Positions 24,691-37,105 of a DNA stretch of 64,000 bases are shown here, piece by piece (the stretch's first letter is position 1; each line of letters opens with the position of its first letter). The stretch is from Mimachlamys varia (Eukaryota > Mollusca > Bivalvia > Pectinida > Pectinidae). A program made the translations under genes and the position numbers. The stretch lies in NCBI GenBank assembly GCA_947623455.1, contig OX392536.1:33609465-33673464 (forward strand), written 5' to 3'. The notes under the pieces were generated by a model. The model saw only the letters and a list, made by a program, of their open reading frames with translations. It did no database searches and was not told the origin of the DNA.

Positions 24691-27600
24691 CTCTGCAAGA
24701 GTCGATTTGCTACTCTTTTGTAAAGATTAATTTGGTACATTGTTCCATAGGGTATGAACTCGTATGACCTAGAGGAATATGGGCCGTTAGTAGTTGTACT
24801 GTCTCATACATTTGTGGTCGCAGTTATCGTCGGGACGATGTTGGCTTTGTTGAAAGGTTTGAATTGTGTATACGCCCTCTGACTTGCGTTCAACACTTAA
24901 TTAATATCAATAGTAACCTTTGTTCCGTTTTACAATCGCCAAAAGTACTCAATATTTGCCTGGAAATATCATAAATGTTATATGTATATGTATATATAAA
25001 TGCACCATTTATTATATAACGTGTTTTTATCATTTTATTGTAGAACGTTTTTGTACATCGGATGTATTGAATGATGTACAAGTTAGTACTGTAAAATGCT
25101 CTTAGAGGAGAAAAGACCCTCATGAGTATTTTTTCTTTGCTTTCGGCATTTCCTTGGGATCCATTTTTATTTCTTACTTGGGAGCTCCTGGATTTCTTTT
25201 CTTTTCTGAGTATCTTAATTGCAGGTCTTTCCCTAATTTGATGTGGAATTCTTTGCTCTTGTATCCTGGATTATTTTTTCTTTTTACTTTGAATATGTGT
25301 TGGTAAAGTGGATTTTGTGGTCAAAACTACTCCCTATGGTAAGAAAAAAAAGTCGCCTACACTACCGATGGACGCTAACACTAACTGAACATTCTGGAAA
25401 GATACACAATGGAGGTATCTTTCTACTATGTCTGACGCCATAATTTGGTTAAAGGGGAAATCACGTGCCTCGGTATTAACTTCGAGTAACCTGTCTCAAA
25501 ATATCTAATAAAACTGTACACAGTTTAGCATTATCACAAAGAAGCAAAACTTTATAGTTGACCTTTGTCTTTTCAGGCAGAAGGGATGCTTTCCAACGCA
25601 TTGCTATCTATAATAACAGTCAACTATAACTATAGGCTATCATTTCACGGCTAATTTATCTATCTCCAAATGAGGATATTGTATTATTTTTTTAAGAACT
25701 GACAAAAAGGTATTGTTCAACTCTCATCCGTTTTTTACGATACGATCGGGCACATCATATATGAAAATAACAGTAAGCAGCTGATCAAATGTCGGAGAAA
25801 TATAAAACAGAACTGCGTGGGTTCTTGGGAAAGTCACACCGACCTATATAAGTGTTGTCCGCGACACAGGTAAAGCGGTGACCGTGACACAGGCAAACAT
25901 TTCAGGTAGAATCGCGTGACTCTGTGGTAGGTCAATATGGCCATACATTATACCTCAGGACGTCTCTACTGGATCCTACTAGCCCGGAGATAAGGGTTTA
26001 TACATAGCCCTTAATGGTCCCGGCTGTATCTCCCGTTCACATCTCTTTGTGTTATAAAACCTCCTCATTCTATTTCATTATCACGGCGTTTACAATATAC
26101 AAACCCCAATTCTAATGGGATCTGCCTATTATTATACTATAAAATTATTATCAAAATTCTTTATGGGGTGTCCAAACACTTCACGCCAAAGCCTAGCGCT
26201 GGGTTCTCTTTCAGACCATTTGAATCAAATAGATAAGATGGTTTCTATTTTATACACACATTCTGATCCTGTCTACAGGGGTTTCTAATGATTATTAAAC
26301 CACAAATAGCCATTTCATCTGCATTAATACACTATTTGGTATATAGAAGACAATAATTTATCTGACACTGTATACGCGACCCTTGAAGCTTACCCATAAA
26401 TCGCCCATCTTTTGTCCACATGTCACATAAAAGGACAACATTCAGTTAGAGTTAGTTCCCTTGTTAGATGATGTTTACTAGGTAGTAAATTGTACTAATA
26501 TTACACATTATAATTATACACAGAACATCATTTGATTTATGTAAATAAAGAATAACGATTTAAGGAAATAAAACCTCACTAGAAACAAGGTTTCACACAT
26601 TTTCAATTCCTATAATTGATCCATACAAGACAAACGTTTTATCTTATTGTTGATCTGCCTCTGCAGAGTAGCTCGTATTTTCTGTGTCCTTTTTGCCGAT
26701 ATTATATTCCTGGTATTTCATTGTTTTCCGTTTTGTAGTTTTTATTTTTTTTTCATCTATTGACCGATCTCTGTGTATGTCTGATTTATACGAAGAATAT
26801 TGCAACAGTATGCTTCATGGTATTGTAAGACAACTGTCTACCATTGTCAGCTTAATCATAAACTTCATTGTCATGCCAGACACAACGTCCTAGCATTGTC
26901 AGCTTACTCAAGCATGGTCCCCGATGAAACCAAACATTTCACGCTGAGTAATCTGATAAACTTAACACAGTTAAATCATCAAATAAACACACGTATGTAT
27001 CATTGCTAACATCGTTATGTTATCATGCAAACAATTCTGAAAAGTAGTCGTACTCTTTTAACTTTAAATATCAATTAACATAATCCTCGGATGAATTCCT
27101 TTAAATCATAAAGCAATAAAGTGTCACGTACTTGACCATACGACCAAATCTGATCAACTGTTAATAAGTGGAATATTCCCAATAATTAGGAATTTAAATA
27201 GTACAAAATAAAGAAATGCGCCCGCCCGTTAGAGTACGCGTGACTTACCTGGTCCACATGATCTGCTGTCCCAGAGGGCGAATCTGTAAGCAGAATAAAC
27301 AGTTTGTTACACGCCGGACAACGTATTAAGGGCTGTGTATTAGTTAATTCCCTGTGTGATGCAGCATGCGCATTCCATGGAATGTGATCAGGCGAACGCA
27401 GTGTCATGTGATTTTTTCCCTTCCTAGCTAAGATGTCTAGCGAGAAAATTCGTAAATACTTAGTCACAAACAACACGCTAATGCTTTTTGTTCTGTTTGT
27501 AGAATAAATAACAGCTTCGTACTTTTTTCTGAACCTGAGATAGGTGTCTGTGTCATGAATTACGCTGGCACTGATCACACTAAATCCCTTATTGTTTTCT

Positions 27601-28204
27601 TACTTCTGTAAAAAAAATCTTAGCTGTGAAATAATAGCGCGGCTTACGGATTTTTTGGTTGTGCAATATTAGTTCACACTGAAATTATGTCATGAAACTA
27701 TGTAGTATTGTAGTGGCATATCGAGTGCTGAACATTTGTATGCCTTAGATTCCTTTGTTTTATTGAAAGCATTATTTGTTGTGGAACTAGAACACTAATT
27801 TGCAAATGACAAAACAGATTTCCTAGTTGTACTTCTTTAGTGTTACAGATACATTTTAGTTGAGCTTTTTGAGAATGACCATTACAGTATTTGTTGTGGC
27901 ACTAGGTTGACACATAAATTTATTTCTCATGGAACTAGATTGGCACAATATACATTATGCATGCATACATCTGTAGTGGTACTATGATAGATTGAAATAT
28001 TTTCTCGTTAGGAACATGATTTACTTGTTGAGAAACAAAATATGTTCTAAATATCATTATTTTTCGTGATAAACATCAGCTGCTTACAAACAAAAGCAAA
28101 GATTTGAAAGATGCAACTGGATGAGGACTATGGGTAAGTTTTATAGTCGCCATCGTCATCTTACTGAAATTCGTTGCATCCATGTGTGATATGAAAGATG
28201 ATTT
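24691..28204. other. unannotated AT-rich DNA
   Basis: 3.5 kb with no gene I can support. The longest frame not made of repeats in the window, 130 codons at 27186-27578 on the minus strand, lies here; it has no recognised domain and is within the range expected by chance. Confidence 0.45.
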
Positions 28205-28460
28205 TTAATATGCTCATTTGTATGCGTACTTATCAGGATTGAAAAAAATACCTCGATTTTCACTTCAATGACTTGCCATTACCTTTGATGTAACCTAGAT
28301 TTGCATGTTGAGTGTCGTCGAACAAGAAGTGCCCTTCCGGAACGCCTGGTCTTATTAATTTTTTTCAGTTGCCTCTTTGTTTCCTTACTTTTTTGGCATC
28401 TAGTATAATCAATTTTGAGTTTGATTTATGATTTTCATTAAAACAATTCAGCATTTATCG
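28205..28460 (-). repeat. dispersed repeat family 1, near full length, minus strand
   Basis: Reads AATATGCTCATTTGTATGCG, then TTTTCACTTCAATGACTTGC, GAGTGTCGTCGAACAAGAAG, CCTTCCGGAACGCCTGGTCT, and AATCAATTTTGAGTTTGATT. All landmarks are in reverse-complement order relative to 40731. Diverged, non-coding. Confidence 0.75.
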
Positions 28461-29097
28461 GCATACATTCTCAGTTTGAAACGAAAATGACTCAAAAGCA
28501 ACATATTTTTAAATATGACACTATACAGTACAAAATAGGTTTTTGGTGTAAGTGAAACATGGGTTCATATTTGTGCTTTATGAAAGTGAAAAATAGATTC
28601 ATTTCCTGCGTTTTATAATAGGTAAGCACATGCATGTATCTCTTTCGGCTTATTTCTAGTTTGGTAAAAATATATAACCCTGAGTAATGTTAAATTTGGT
28701 TGACATACATGTATCAACACACTTACTGCGGGTTCCTTAGTAGTACTGTATTATATATATTTGTCGATTTGTTTTAGTTTACATATTATACTTTATCTGT
28801 GATATCTATTTTAAAATGACACTTGCATTCAATTTCAACTATAACTTGATTTTTTAGTAGTATTTCATAAAAAAATAAAGATGAATTTCTTAGTTTTGGT
28901 ATTAAGTATAACACGTGGATTTCGAAGTTGTGCTATTAGAGTGACACATCAACATCCTATTTGTGGTATACTATAGTGACATGGAGCTGTGCTAGTTGTA
29001 TTAGTTCCATTGTACGTATACTTGTAACAAAATGCGACATTGGTTTCAGTACAAATTCGGTTTAATTTTGATTTATACAGTCACATCATAATATGTT

Positions 29098-29225
29098 AAT
29101 TAGTATGCCGACTTGCTGTGATTGAGAACCATGTCTCAGTTCGCACTCGCAGGACGTGACGTGTATTTGGATGTGACCTAGAATATCATGGTGGGTGTCG
29201 TTGATAAAACAAACCCGCTTGTTCT
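29098..29225 (-). repeat. dispersed repeat family 1, minus-strand fragment
   Basis: TTGCTGTGATTGAGAACCAT, then TGGATGTGACCTAGAATATC and GGTGGGTGTCGTTGATAAAA match the reverse complement of the 3' half of the family. It ends about 80 bp before the TIR element at 29308. Confidence 0.75.
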
Positions 29226-29340
29226 TCCTCTTCATGCCCTATAACCACGTATAATTATTTGTGAACCGCTTTGAGGAGACCTATACGTTGTGATGAAGCG
29301 GCATATACAGACCCGTACACGTTCGCTGTTCCACTTTAAG

Positions 29341-29505
29341 CGTACCGTTTGCGTAGCATTTCCGTAGCACTTCCGTACCATTACCGTAGCATTTCCGTAC
29401 CGTTTGCGTAGCATTTCCGTAGCATTACCGTATCATTTGCGTCGCACTACCGTAGCATTACCGTAGCATTTGCGTCGCACTACCGTACCATTTCCGTAAC
29501 ACTAG
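29341..29505. repeat. left 11-bp array, 15 units
   Basis: Consecutive 11-mers such as CGTACCGTTTG, CGTAGCATTTC, CGTAGCACTTC, CGTACCATTAC and CGTCGCACTAC run without a break in phase. A partial unit CGTCATTTAC follows. It lies directly inside the left terminal repeat. On the minus strand it gives frames with an 11-residue period, which are artefacts. Confidence 0.93.
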
Positions 29506-30117
29506 CGTCATTTACAAAGCGTTCGCGAAACGTTCGGTTGGAAATTTTACGGAATAAATCTGACGAAACGAATAGTTCATGTTTTTATAAGCTGCATAAA
29601 CTCAGAATTTTGTAAATAATCTGTCTCAAAAATTTACAAAACAAAAAACAAGGCTTTTATCAATATGAATAAATCTGACTAAATTTAACATAAAATGAAA
29701 TAAAATAAAAATATCAAGGTCATATGCCCCAGCCAGTCGGACAACATCCTGCCTCTCGGGCAAGCTCGGAAGAGAATACCCGAGGTGTTCCGACTGATGC
29801 CCATGGCTACCTGTCAGCGTACGTCAGGTCTCTATGACGGAAAAATTAATTACATGTTCCAATATTACCGATATTTGATATTGTTCCTAATTACTTTTAA
29901 GGCATGTCTGTTTGTTTCACTCTCATACCATTATCTTAATGGCAAAGCAAACATTAAAAAACAATCGTACGCATGTGTACACGCTGGATCTCCACATTCG
30001 GTTTCAGCACACGTTTCCCAATGCATTATGGGTATTTCGTTTCGTTTGTATGTGTGATTATGTGGATCCGTTTTTATAAAAATCCGTAAATGTGATCGAC
30101 CGTTTGCAAGCGTCACC

Positions 30118-30282
30118 CGTAGCATTTCCGTACCGTTTGTGTAGCATTTCCGTAGCATTTCCGTACCATTTGAGTAGCACTTCCGTACCGTTCGCGTAGC
30201 ATTTCTGTAGCATTTCCGTACCGTTTGCGTAGAATTTCCGTATCATTTGAGTAGCATTTCCGAAGCACTTCCGTACCGTTTG
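30118..30282. repeat. right 11-bp array, 15 units
   Basis: The same unit types as the left array (CGTAGCATTTC, CGTACCGTTTG, AGTAGCACTTC and others) and the same count of fifteen, in direct rather than inverted orientation. It ends CGTACCGTTTG then CGTCTAAG just before the right terminal repeat. Overlapping minus-strand frames (29931-30358) arise from it. Confidence 0.93.
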
Positions 30283-30319
30283 CGTCTAAGATGGAACAGC
30301 GAACGTGTACGGGTCTGTA

Positions 30320-31094
30320 AGAACCTCGAATTAGTATTATTATAATAAATGTTAACATTTCGTCAGTATAACTCAGACCTACATGTACTTACATGCTCAT
30401 TGACTTCATTGATTGAAGTTGTATTGTGTATATTTGTCTCATACAGTACAGTGTATAAACGATAACCCACTGTGTAATTATAATGTATAGTCTGTCCATA
30501 GCAATGTTGTTTAACGTTTTATTTTTTGTTTTTGTTTTTTGGTGCTTTTTTATTTTCTATTTCAATTATAAAACATGGTGCAATTTATTCCTCGATACAA
30601 GTTCACGAGACTTTGTTCTGCCCAGGATTGTAGGATAGGTAATTATTTTATGTTAATCTGGTTTCATATATGATGTCATATGTCTGGGGAATTCAGACCA
30701 TATTATCACATAATATTATGATGTAATACTGTTCCTTTTACGGCGACAATAGAAAAGATAGGCAATTTTCTTCTTAGTTAAGAATAATATGTCTATCAAA
30801 GGTCAGAGCCAGTCTAATTTTGATTCATAACTAACAAGATGAGTTTTGTTTCCCTGGGAAGCCTACAGCAAAATCAAAATAATGAGGGAAATCAAAAACA
30901 AACGCCAATGTCATAGGAAATACTAATAAATAAGTATTAATAATAACAATGATCAACTTTGAAGTTCCAATACTTTGAACAATATCATTTATAATATTAA
31001 ATGTAATATACACATAATTTCCAGTTGGCAGCATATATATATAAATTCAAGATTGTATTTTATTAATATGACGTATTGTTGCTAAACAACATAA
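30320..31094. other. unannotated AT-rich DNA
   Basis: Nothing recognised between the TIR element and the next dispersed repeat. Confidence 0.5.
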
Positions 31095-31375
31095 GAGAGT
31101 ATCGAAGCGTCAGCAAAACCAGGATTCGAACTCAAAATTGATAGAACTAAGGGCAACCTATGAATAAATGCAAGATTAACGCTGAGAAAATTCAAACAGT
31201 ACAAGGGAATAAGATCAGTTGTTCAGGAAGCGTAAACGTCTGTTGCTTCATCAAAGACATCCGTCATGTAAATACAGGTCAAATTCAAGTGAATGTCACG
31301 TCCTCAAAGTGAGAATTAAAACACCACTCTCAACCACAACAGGTAGATTATGAGCATATTCAGAACTATGGTTTG
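31095..31375 (+). repeat. dispersed repeat family 1, near full length (copy F)
   Basis: Starts AGAGAGTATCGAAGCGTCAG and ends near GATTATGAGCATATTCAGAA, with GGGAATAAGATCAGTTGTTC and CCTCAAAGTGAGAATTAAAA in between. At 31122-31133 GGATTCGAACTC is the reverse complement of GAGTTCGAATCC, a good match to a Pol III B-box. This is the best evidence in the window that the family has a tRNA-like past on its minus strand. Confidence 0.85.
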
Positions 31376-33014
31376 ACTATCGTTTATCAAAAATACATTC
31401 AATGCTAATTATCTTTGAAAATAGAGCGGGGGCAACGCGCAGATACCACGAGCCTTACAAGTAAGTTCGGCAAAAACCTGGTCACAGAAACAGTGTGCCA
31501 TACGGGTTAGTTGGACAGGGTAAATTCTTGCTACAAAAAATGTTCGGCAATTGAATGATACAAAGTCACAACCTGCCCTACGAGTAATACAGTGTATCAT
31601 ACACAATGTGATGAACAAGGTTAGCTATACAATGTACATTTATCTCATACACAGTTTACGGTCAATATACACATACACGAAGAGTTTAATAAGTTCGGCA
31701 AAGTGTCATACGTAAGCAAATCAAGTTATACAAGTTCGGTAATTTATCATACTCAGACATATTTTGTTTACAGAACGAATGATAAAATTTAACCAAAAGA
31801 GAAATATTTGAAATATTTCCACTTCTTTGACAAATAATACTTAAGAACGCAAACGTTTGCGGTTAAAACGACCATCTGTAACTAGCTGTAGCTGTGAACG
31901 CAGTCTTTCCCGCCGAGTGTTATCATACAAAAATCCAACATTACAAGTTTGGATCAAATCCAAGCGCGGGAAAAATGCCAATCGAAAGCAGGCGGACTTA
32001 CGTGTATGATTTGTGTACAAGGTGTGGGTTTTAGACGCTACCCTTCCTTACAACTATCACCGCGACTAAGTCACCTCTTATACAAGTTTCAGTTTACATC
32101 GAAGTTTTTAAAAAAATGATGCCAACAAAATAATGTGATAATTTGGTGAAGAAGTTAAATATATCGAAGGTAAACTCATAAAGCATTGCATACGTTTGAC
32201 ATTGATATCTAAGTTTCTACTTCTGCTATCATGTGTATGCTTAAAAATTGTAATAATTGCGGACAACCTCGAGCACATTGAGCATTCGAAAGTAAAAAAG
32301 ACTAACTGCCCATAAATATGTAGTGTTCAATTCAACAACTTTCTTCAAACTTAGCTTACAACAATTTGTCAAACTGACATATTATTTGATAATAAATTTA
32401 TTTGATTTCAAAAAATAAAAGAAGTTGACAACAGAAGGGACAAACTTTAAAGGGAATATGACGGTAAATGTCACAAAATGTCTCATGTTTAGAAAACATA
32501 CAACAAAACATACACTTTTCCTAACAACAATTATTCACAGTTATCAAGGAGCGACTTTTAGAGAGGTGATATCGACCGAAGACAAAGTCCGACGTCTACA
32601 TTAATCCATCAGGTCGATATATCAACATATTGATCGAGACAAAAATCCTTAATCCTTAATCCTGAAATGGCATTGTTCAGCTGAACTAAGCAGGGACTTC
32701 TAATTTACAAATTTAGCCATCAGTGGTATTACTTACTTTTAAATGGTTCTGAACAACCTGAACACTCTGAAGATAGATATCAGAAATAGAGTTTCCAGAT
32801 TTTGTGTACAGTTATAACGTAAAGCTAAATCCGGATAACAACCATATATTTCTTAGCACCCAAAATAAATAAATAAAATATAGGCGGAAGGCGTTCAACT
32901 GCAGCAAGTTCCATTTTTATTATTGTTACCATCCACTTGCCTAGTTGTAGACATCAAACGTTACAGAAAGGAGATGCCGTTGGATTGCTTGAAATTGGTG
33001 TTATGGTTTTAGAC
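31376..33014. other. unannotated DNA with weak internal repetition
   Basis: At 31445-31770 the word AAGTTCGGCAA or a variant recurs with TGTCATAC or TATCATAC nearby, possibly a decayed tandem repeat. The rest holds nothing I recognise. Confidence 0.4.
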
Positions 33015-33215
33015 GAGTTTTGTTTGGTGTATTACATGAATATCCTATTGAAAACAAGGATCATTTAAGGACGTACCAGGTTTAAGAGGAGGATGAAGCC
33101 ATAGCGACCGGAGAAGAAAGCACCGATCTATGGTCAGCTTCGAACTCGCGTCCCAGACGTGGAGGGCTAGTGGTAGAATGTCGATACACCTTAACCACCC
33201 GGTCACCGCGGTGAA
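33015..33215 (-). mobile_element. tRNA-derived SINE, V-SINE/RUDI-like
   Basis: Read on the minus strand, the head has GTGACCGGGTGGTTAAGGTG (A-box; resembles a class II Ser/Leu-type tRNA), then CACTAGCCCTCCACGTCTGG and GACGCGAGTTCGAAGC (B-box). A conserved-looking body follows: CTTCTCCGGTCGCTATGGCT, AAACCTGGTACGTCCTTAAA, and a tail with CAATAGGATATT and ACACCAAACAAA. This layout matches my memory of the molluscan RUDI/V-SINE type, which relies on LINE machinery for retrotransposition. Plus-strand orientation is reversed. Family assignment is from memory only. Confidence 0.78.
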
Positions 33216-34144
33216 GTCGAATGGAAATGAACGTCTAACGACAAATATGGACGGACAACAACAATTGAATCTGGTTTGGGGATCTAAATATCTACTGTAG
33301 CCTTCTACATATTTGTTATAAGGTGACATTCATGTCGTTTTCCATATGAATACTGTAGTGACCACATCATACAAATTAATATTTTGCGTTCATTGTCGCA
33401 AAAGAAACAGCAATGTCAATTAATCTGTTTTCAAAATCGGATAGAATGAATCTCAACATTGCAAGGCGTTGTCAGGAAAATTCTACTGACATATCGCAGC
33501 ACATAACATGTTGCGTCAATTGTTACAATCACCATCGGGTGCATCGATGTCATATTGAAAAATGCACGTGTAACCGATAATAACAACAGTCCCGCGTAAC
33601 TGTAGTCTAATGATGACGCACTGAAGTCCCGTCGCTTTATCTCCATTCTCACGCTACAAAACATTCAAACGGAAAATACCCCGCCATACACACATTCCAT
33701 AAATCTATAACGTCGCCATTGGACCACCCTCACTAGTCCGTACTACTAAAACGCCTCCATTGGACCCGTCTCAAGCCACATACGGTCCATCTCTACTCTA
33801 AAAACACATCGTCAATCACTATCCCAAGATAGCATTGCTCATGATCGTATCAAGATAAATCCATTTGTAGAATCATTTGTCTCAGTGGGAGATAGCCTTC
33901 GTTCGGTCTGTGTGTGCTTAAACGCAGGTAAGTGTATAAGAAAACGTTGCAGACATATTTTGTTCTTTTTCCTACAAAAACATGATATATAGAACACATT
34001 CGATAGACTGCATATACCTACCGCGATAGAGGTGAGGACAGATTGATGTCTGGGGAACGAGTCGGGAGAACAAGAAAAACCCTTACATAACACAGGCTGG
34101 GAGCAAACTAGTCTGGATAACATGTCTTACATGTTTTAAAGAGC
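33216..34144. other. unannotated DNA
   Basis: No gene recognised. Frames of 77-94 codons on the minus strand (33431-33664, 33839-34123) lack recognisable motifs. Confidence 0.45.
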
Positions 34145-34645
34145 AGGTTTATCGGTCTGGTGAACATACATGACAAGCGGAAGGTCTGAAATACAGGACT
34201 CCTGAACGACCTGTCAAGCCGATCTGAAATACGAATATCGTGAACAGACCGTACACGCCGGTCTGAAATAGAAATCTTTTGAACGACTCGTACAGCCGAT
34301 CTGAAATAGAAATGTACGAATCTCTTGAACGACCTGTACAGCCGATCTGAAATACGAACCTCATGCATAGACCTGGCAAGCCAGTCTGATATACGAATCT
34401 CGTATACAGACCTGATAGCTAAAGGAGATGCCGAAAATACAATTATCATGAACCAACCCGACGAGCCGGTCTGAAATACGATTCTCGTGAAAAGATCTTT
34501 CCAGCCGGTCTAAAACACGAAACACTTGAAAAGACCTTGCCAGCCGGTTTGAAATACGAATCTCGTGAAAAGACCTTACTGTTCTTGTCGGTCTGAAATA
34601 CAAGTCTCACAGACGAATCTGCAGAAAATACAAACATCTTGAAGG
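34145..34645. repeat. 39-bp tandem array, about 12 units
   Basis: GTCTGAAATA or GATCTGAAATA recurs about every 39 bp (for example 34183, 34222, 34261, 34344), each followed by CGAATCTCGTGAA-like words and GACCTG..AGCC. Some units carry insertions or are diverged. Since 39 is a multiple of three, the minus strand shows overlapping frames with a 13-residue period (words such as RISDRL); these are artefacts. Confidence 0.88.
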
Positions 34646-34759
34646 AACCAAAAGATCTCGTTAACGAGCCTGATTAATCGGAAAGATATTATTGCTTATC
34701 ATTATTACTGTGAAGAATAGGTAGTGTTTTTGTTGTTGCTTTGTAAATTTGTATTTGTA

Positions 34760-34900
34760 AGAAAATAAGACCAGGTCTTACGGAATCGTAAGCGTCCTCT
34801 TCTTCATAGCCGACACCGTCATGTAAATCTAGGCCAGAGCCAGGTAAATGTCATGGTCTAAAAGTGAGAACTGAGGTATAATTCTCAATCACAACAAAAT
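34760..34900 (+). repeat. dispersed repeat family 1, 5'-truncated copy G
   Basis: Begins at GAAAATAAGACCAGGTCTTA and continues with GTAAGCGTCC, CACCGTCATGTAAATCTAGG, and AAAGTGAGAACTGAGGTATA to AATCACAACA. The first half of the family is missing. Confidence 0.8.
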
Positions 34901-35664
34901 AATTTACATTTATGAAAGTGATATCCACGAACGTTGACATTCTGAAAATATAATAAATATATATAACGACCTAAAGAATAATTTCCTGTAACACTGGATA
35001 AAAATGTCTTTCCGTACATTTCAGTGGATGAGCGACTGTTTTACTGAAGGTCTTTATCATACGTAACCAAAGTATTGTTGATTTGTTAAATTCATCTTAT
35101 CCCGTACAATGACAAATTATAAGGGGTATATTGAATGAGCGGAAGTGAGGGGAGTTGGACTTCCGAACAATACATCACTATATAGTGTTCGTTCCTCTCG
35201 GACGAAAATCTTAATTTCACCAGCCGTTATACGAGGTATCAATTTGTGGTGTAAACTTCAAGATTTAGATCTGTGTCACACTCATTCCTATAGACAGGCT
35301 ACTTCATATTTGATAAGTTAGAAATTGAAGTCTCGAATCTTGGCGAAGGATTATAAACAATAATAGCAGAACGTCTGCCCAGGAAGTTTCGTGTGCCAAG
35401 CAATGGGAATACTGTTATCGATGAGAATATAAAGAACAGAGACTTATTGACGACAAAACGCAATGAATTACAGATAAACGAGAAACTAGAGCTAGTTGAT
35501 ACAGGTCACACACGAAGCACGTACACGTCTACACCTGAAAACAAAACCAGCAACGGACCAAGATTCGAACCCTGAACTTCTAAGCCACAGACGAAAGTTC
35601 AAGTCAATTGTCATATATGGTTATATGTATTTAACGTGGTGAACTTCCACCAACAGTTTAACAC
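34901..35664. other. unannotated DNA
   Basis: Nothing recognised. The frame at 35393-35575 is short and has no motif. Confidence 0.45.
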
Positions 35665-35768
35665 CGATATACACGTCACACATGAGCAAGACAAGTCGAT
35701 ATACACGTCACACATGAGTAAGACAAGTCGATATACACGTCACACATGAGCAAGACAAGTCGTTATAC
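35665..35768. repeat. 32-bp tandem array, three units plus a part
   Basis: Units start at 35665, 35697 and 35729, each beginning CGATATACACGTCACACATG and ending AGACAAGT. They differ by one base (GAGCAAG or GAGTAAG). A fourth, degenerate start (CGTTATACATG) follows at 35761. Confidence 0.95.
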
Positions 35769-35878
35769 ATGAATGAACCCTTTAACAACCGATAACGGCA
35801 ACTTAATCACATGTATGTAAATATGGCGCAGTAATCCTGGAGTCAGAATTAAGACACATACAAAGACAAAATAATCAA

Positions 35879-35975
35879 GAGAATACCAAAGCGTCAACAA
35901 AATCATTAAGCCTTAAACCATAAAGTTGAGAAACAAACAAAAGAAATTGTACCATTGATCGTACAGAAACAGGTT
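35879..35975 (+). repeat. dispersed repeat family 1, 5' fragment H
   Basis: Opens GAGAATACCAAAGCGTCAAC then AAAATCATTAAGCC, the first landmark of the family, and becomes unrecognisable after about 100 bp. Confidence 0.6.
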
Positions 35976-36654
35976 TTAGCCTATTTGCGTATACAGCAGT
36001 ACTTGCCATCGTTTGAACGGTAGTCCAAATCACCTAATATAACAATAAGCGTTGAAAAGTTAGCAGAGAGATTCTATAAATAGATGTGTTTACAGATTGA
36101 ACTATGGGAAAGGCAGTTCAGGAAATCGCATTACGATTTGGTCATCACGTGACCATTGCCGTCATTGAGTAAAATAGAAAATTTACGATGCATTCCAGGT
36201 ATCTGTGTCCGTCTTGTTTCGCAACACGGTGATAAATCCTTTCGCTACACGCCCTGCAGCAGAAATCTTGCGTCAGTTGCTCAAATGATTTCCCGCCAAT
36301 TCCCGTGTCAGACTAAGGAGGTAGCGTGTTCTTTTCAAATACCGTACAGTGGACAACATCCTTTGATCCTTAACTTAATGATCGAGGAGGGATCGTCCAT
36401 CTGTCTGCCAACGAACCAGACTATAGGACTTGGAATACCCCTCTCCAACAAACCACTTAACACCTGTTAATGGAGCAAGGGGAATTAATTAATTCCGAAA
36501 CATTATTCATGACTATGAAGTAACATTAGTTGGTGTATACTGGCGTCCAAAACAATCGCGTAGCGTTCATCTCAACATTTTATCATGTATACAACGCAAC
36601 TGCTTTATCTAAGTTAAAAGGCCATGATGGCAAATAAGTCTTTTCTCTTCCTCA
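35976..36654. other. unannotated DNA
   Basis: A 104-codon frame on the plus strand (36156-36470) starts with a non-ATG codon and has no recognised domain. No further feature is seen. Confidence 0.45.
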
Positions 36655-37105
36655 TAAACAACCATTTAAGTATTGGGTATGACTCTGTCCCCATTTCCCC
36701 TCAATGAATCTGTCCCCTATCTCCAAACCCCAGCATTTCATGAACCTCTCTCTACACAGCAAACATTTGTATGCATTTAACCATTCAACGCACACACCAA
36801 ATATTTCAGTAAGGGTAAACATATATCCACTGTTCCCACACACCAAACATTTGGGTAAGGGTATGAACATGTCCCCTGTCCCCGTTCACCAAACATCATC
36901 ACAGACACCAACGGTTTAAGTATGGGTATAAAAATGACCCTTCTCCCAACACATCAAACATTTCAACATTGGCATGAATCTGCCAATTTACATTTTTTTT
37001 GTGTATCCCACACACCAACTATTTCAGTATTGGTATGAATCTGTCCCGTTTTCCCCACACACCAAACATTGCAAGATAAGTACAAATGTATGACCCTGTC
37101 TTTTC
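36655..37105. repeat. degenerate CT-rich tandem repeat, units 46-66 bp
   Basis: CACACCAAACATTT or a variant recurs at about 36796, 36842, 36954, 37014 and 37062, with GTATGGGTATGAA-like and CTGTCCCC-like words between. Unit length is irregular and copies are strongly diverged, so the array is old. Frames on both strands (36652-37210) follow the repeat and are not credible genes. Confidence 0.6.

Larger units (their letters stand above)
29308..30317. mobile_element. 1010-bp TIR element with TA target duplication and two internal arrays
   Basis: The terminal 26 bp at 29308-29333 (starting CAGACCCGTACACGTTCGCT) and 30292-30317 are exact inverted copies. TA lies immediately outside each end (29306-29307, 30318-30319), as for Tc1/mariner-like insertions. 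Just inside the left end is an array of fifteen 11-bp units, and just inside the right end another fifteen, both in the same orientation although the TIRs are inverted. The centre (about 29516-30117) has an AT-rich stretch and a GC-richer stretch. The frame at 29785-30057 has no transposase motif. Non-autonomous; superfamily uncertain. Confidence 0.85.

Noticed and set aside
27186..27578. 130-codon minus-strand frame, with RCPACNKL
   Set aside because: A CxxC pair alone is not a zinc finger, and I see no homologous domain, splice context or neighbouring exon. This length is within chance expectation for 64 kb of six-frame translation.
34108..34637. Minus-strand frames of 63-113 codons with RISDRL-like repeats
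   Set aside because: Translation of the 39-bp array in more than one phase.
35665..35768. CRISPR-like array
   Set aside because: The 32-bp units are directly head-to-tail without spacers, and the window is eukaryotic. The same reasoning applies to the other short-unit arrays.
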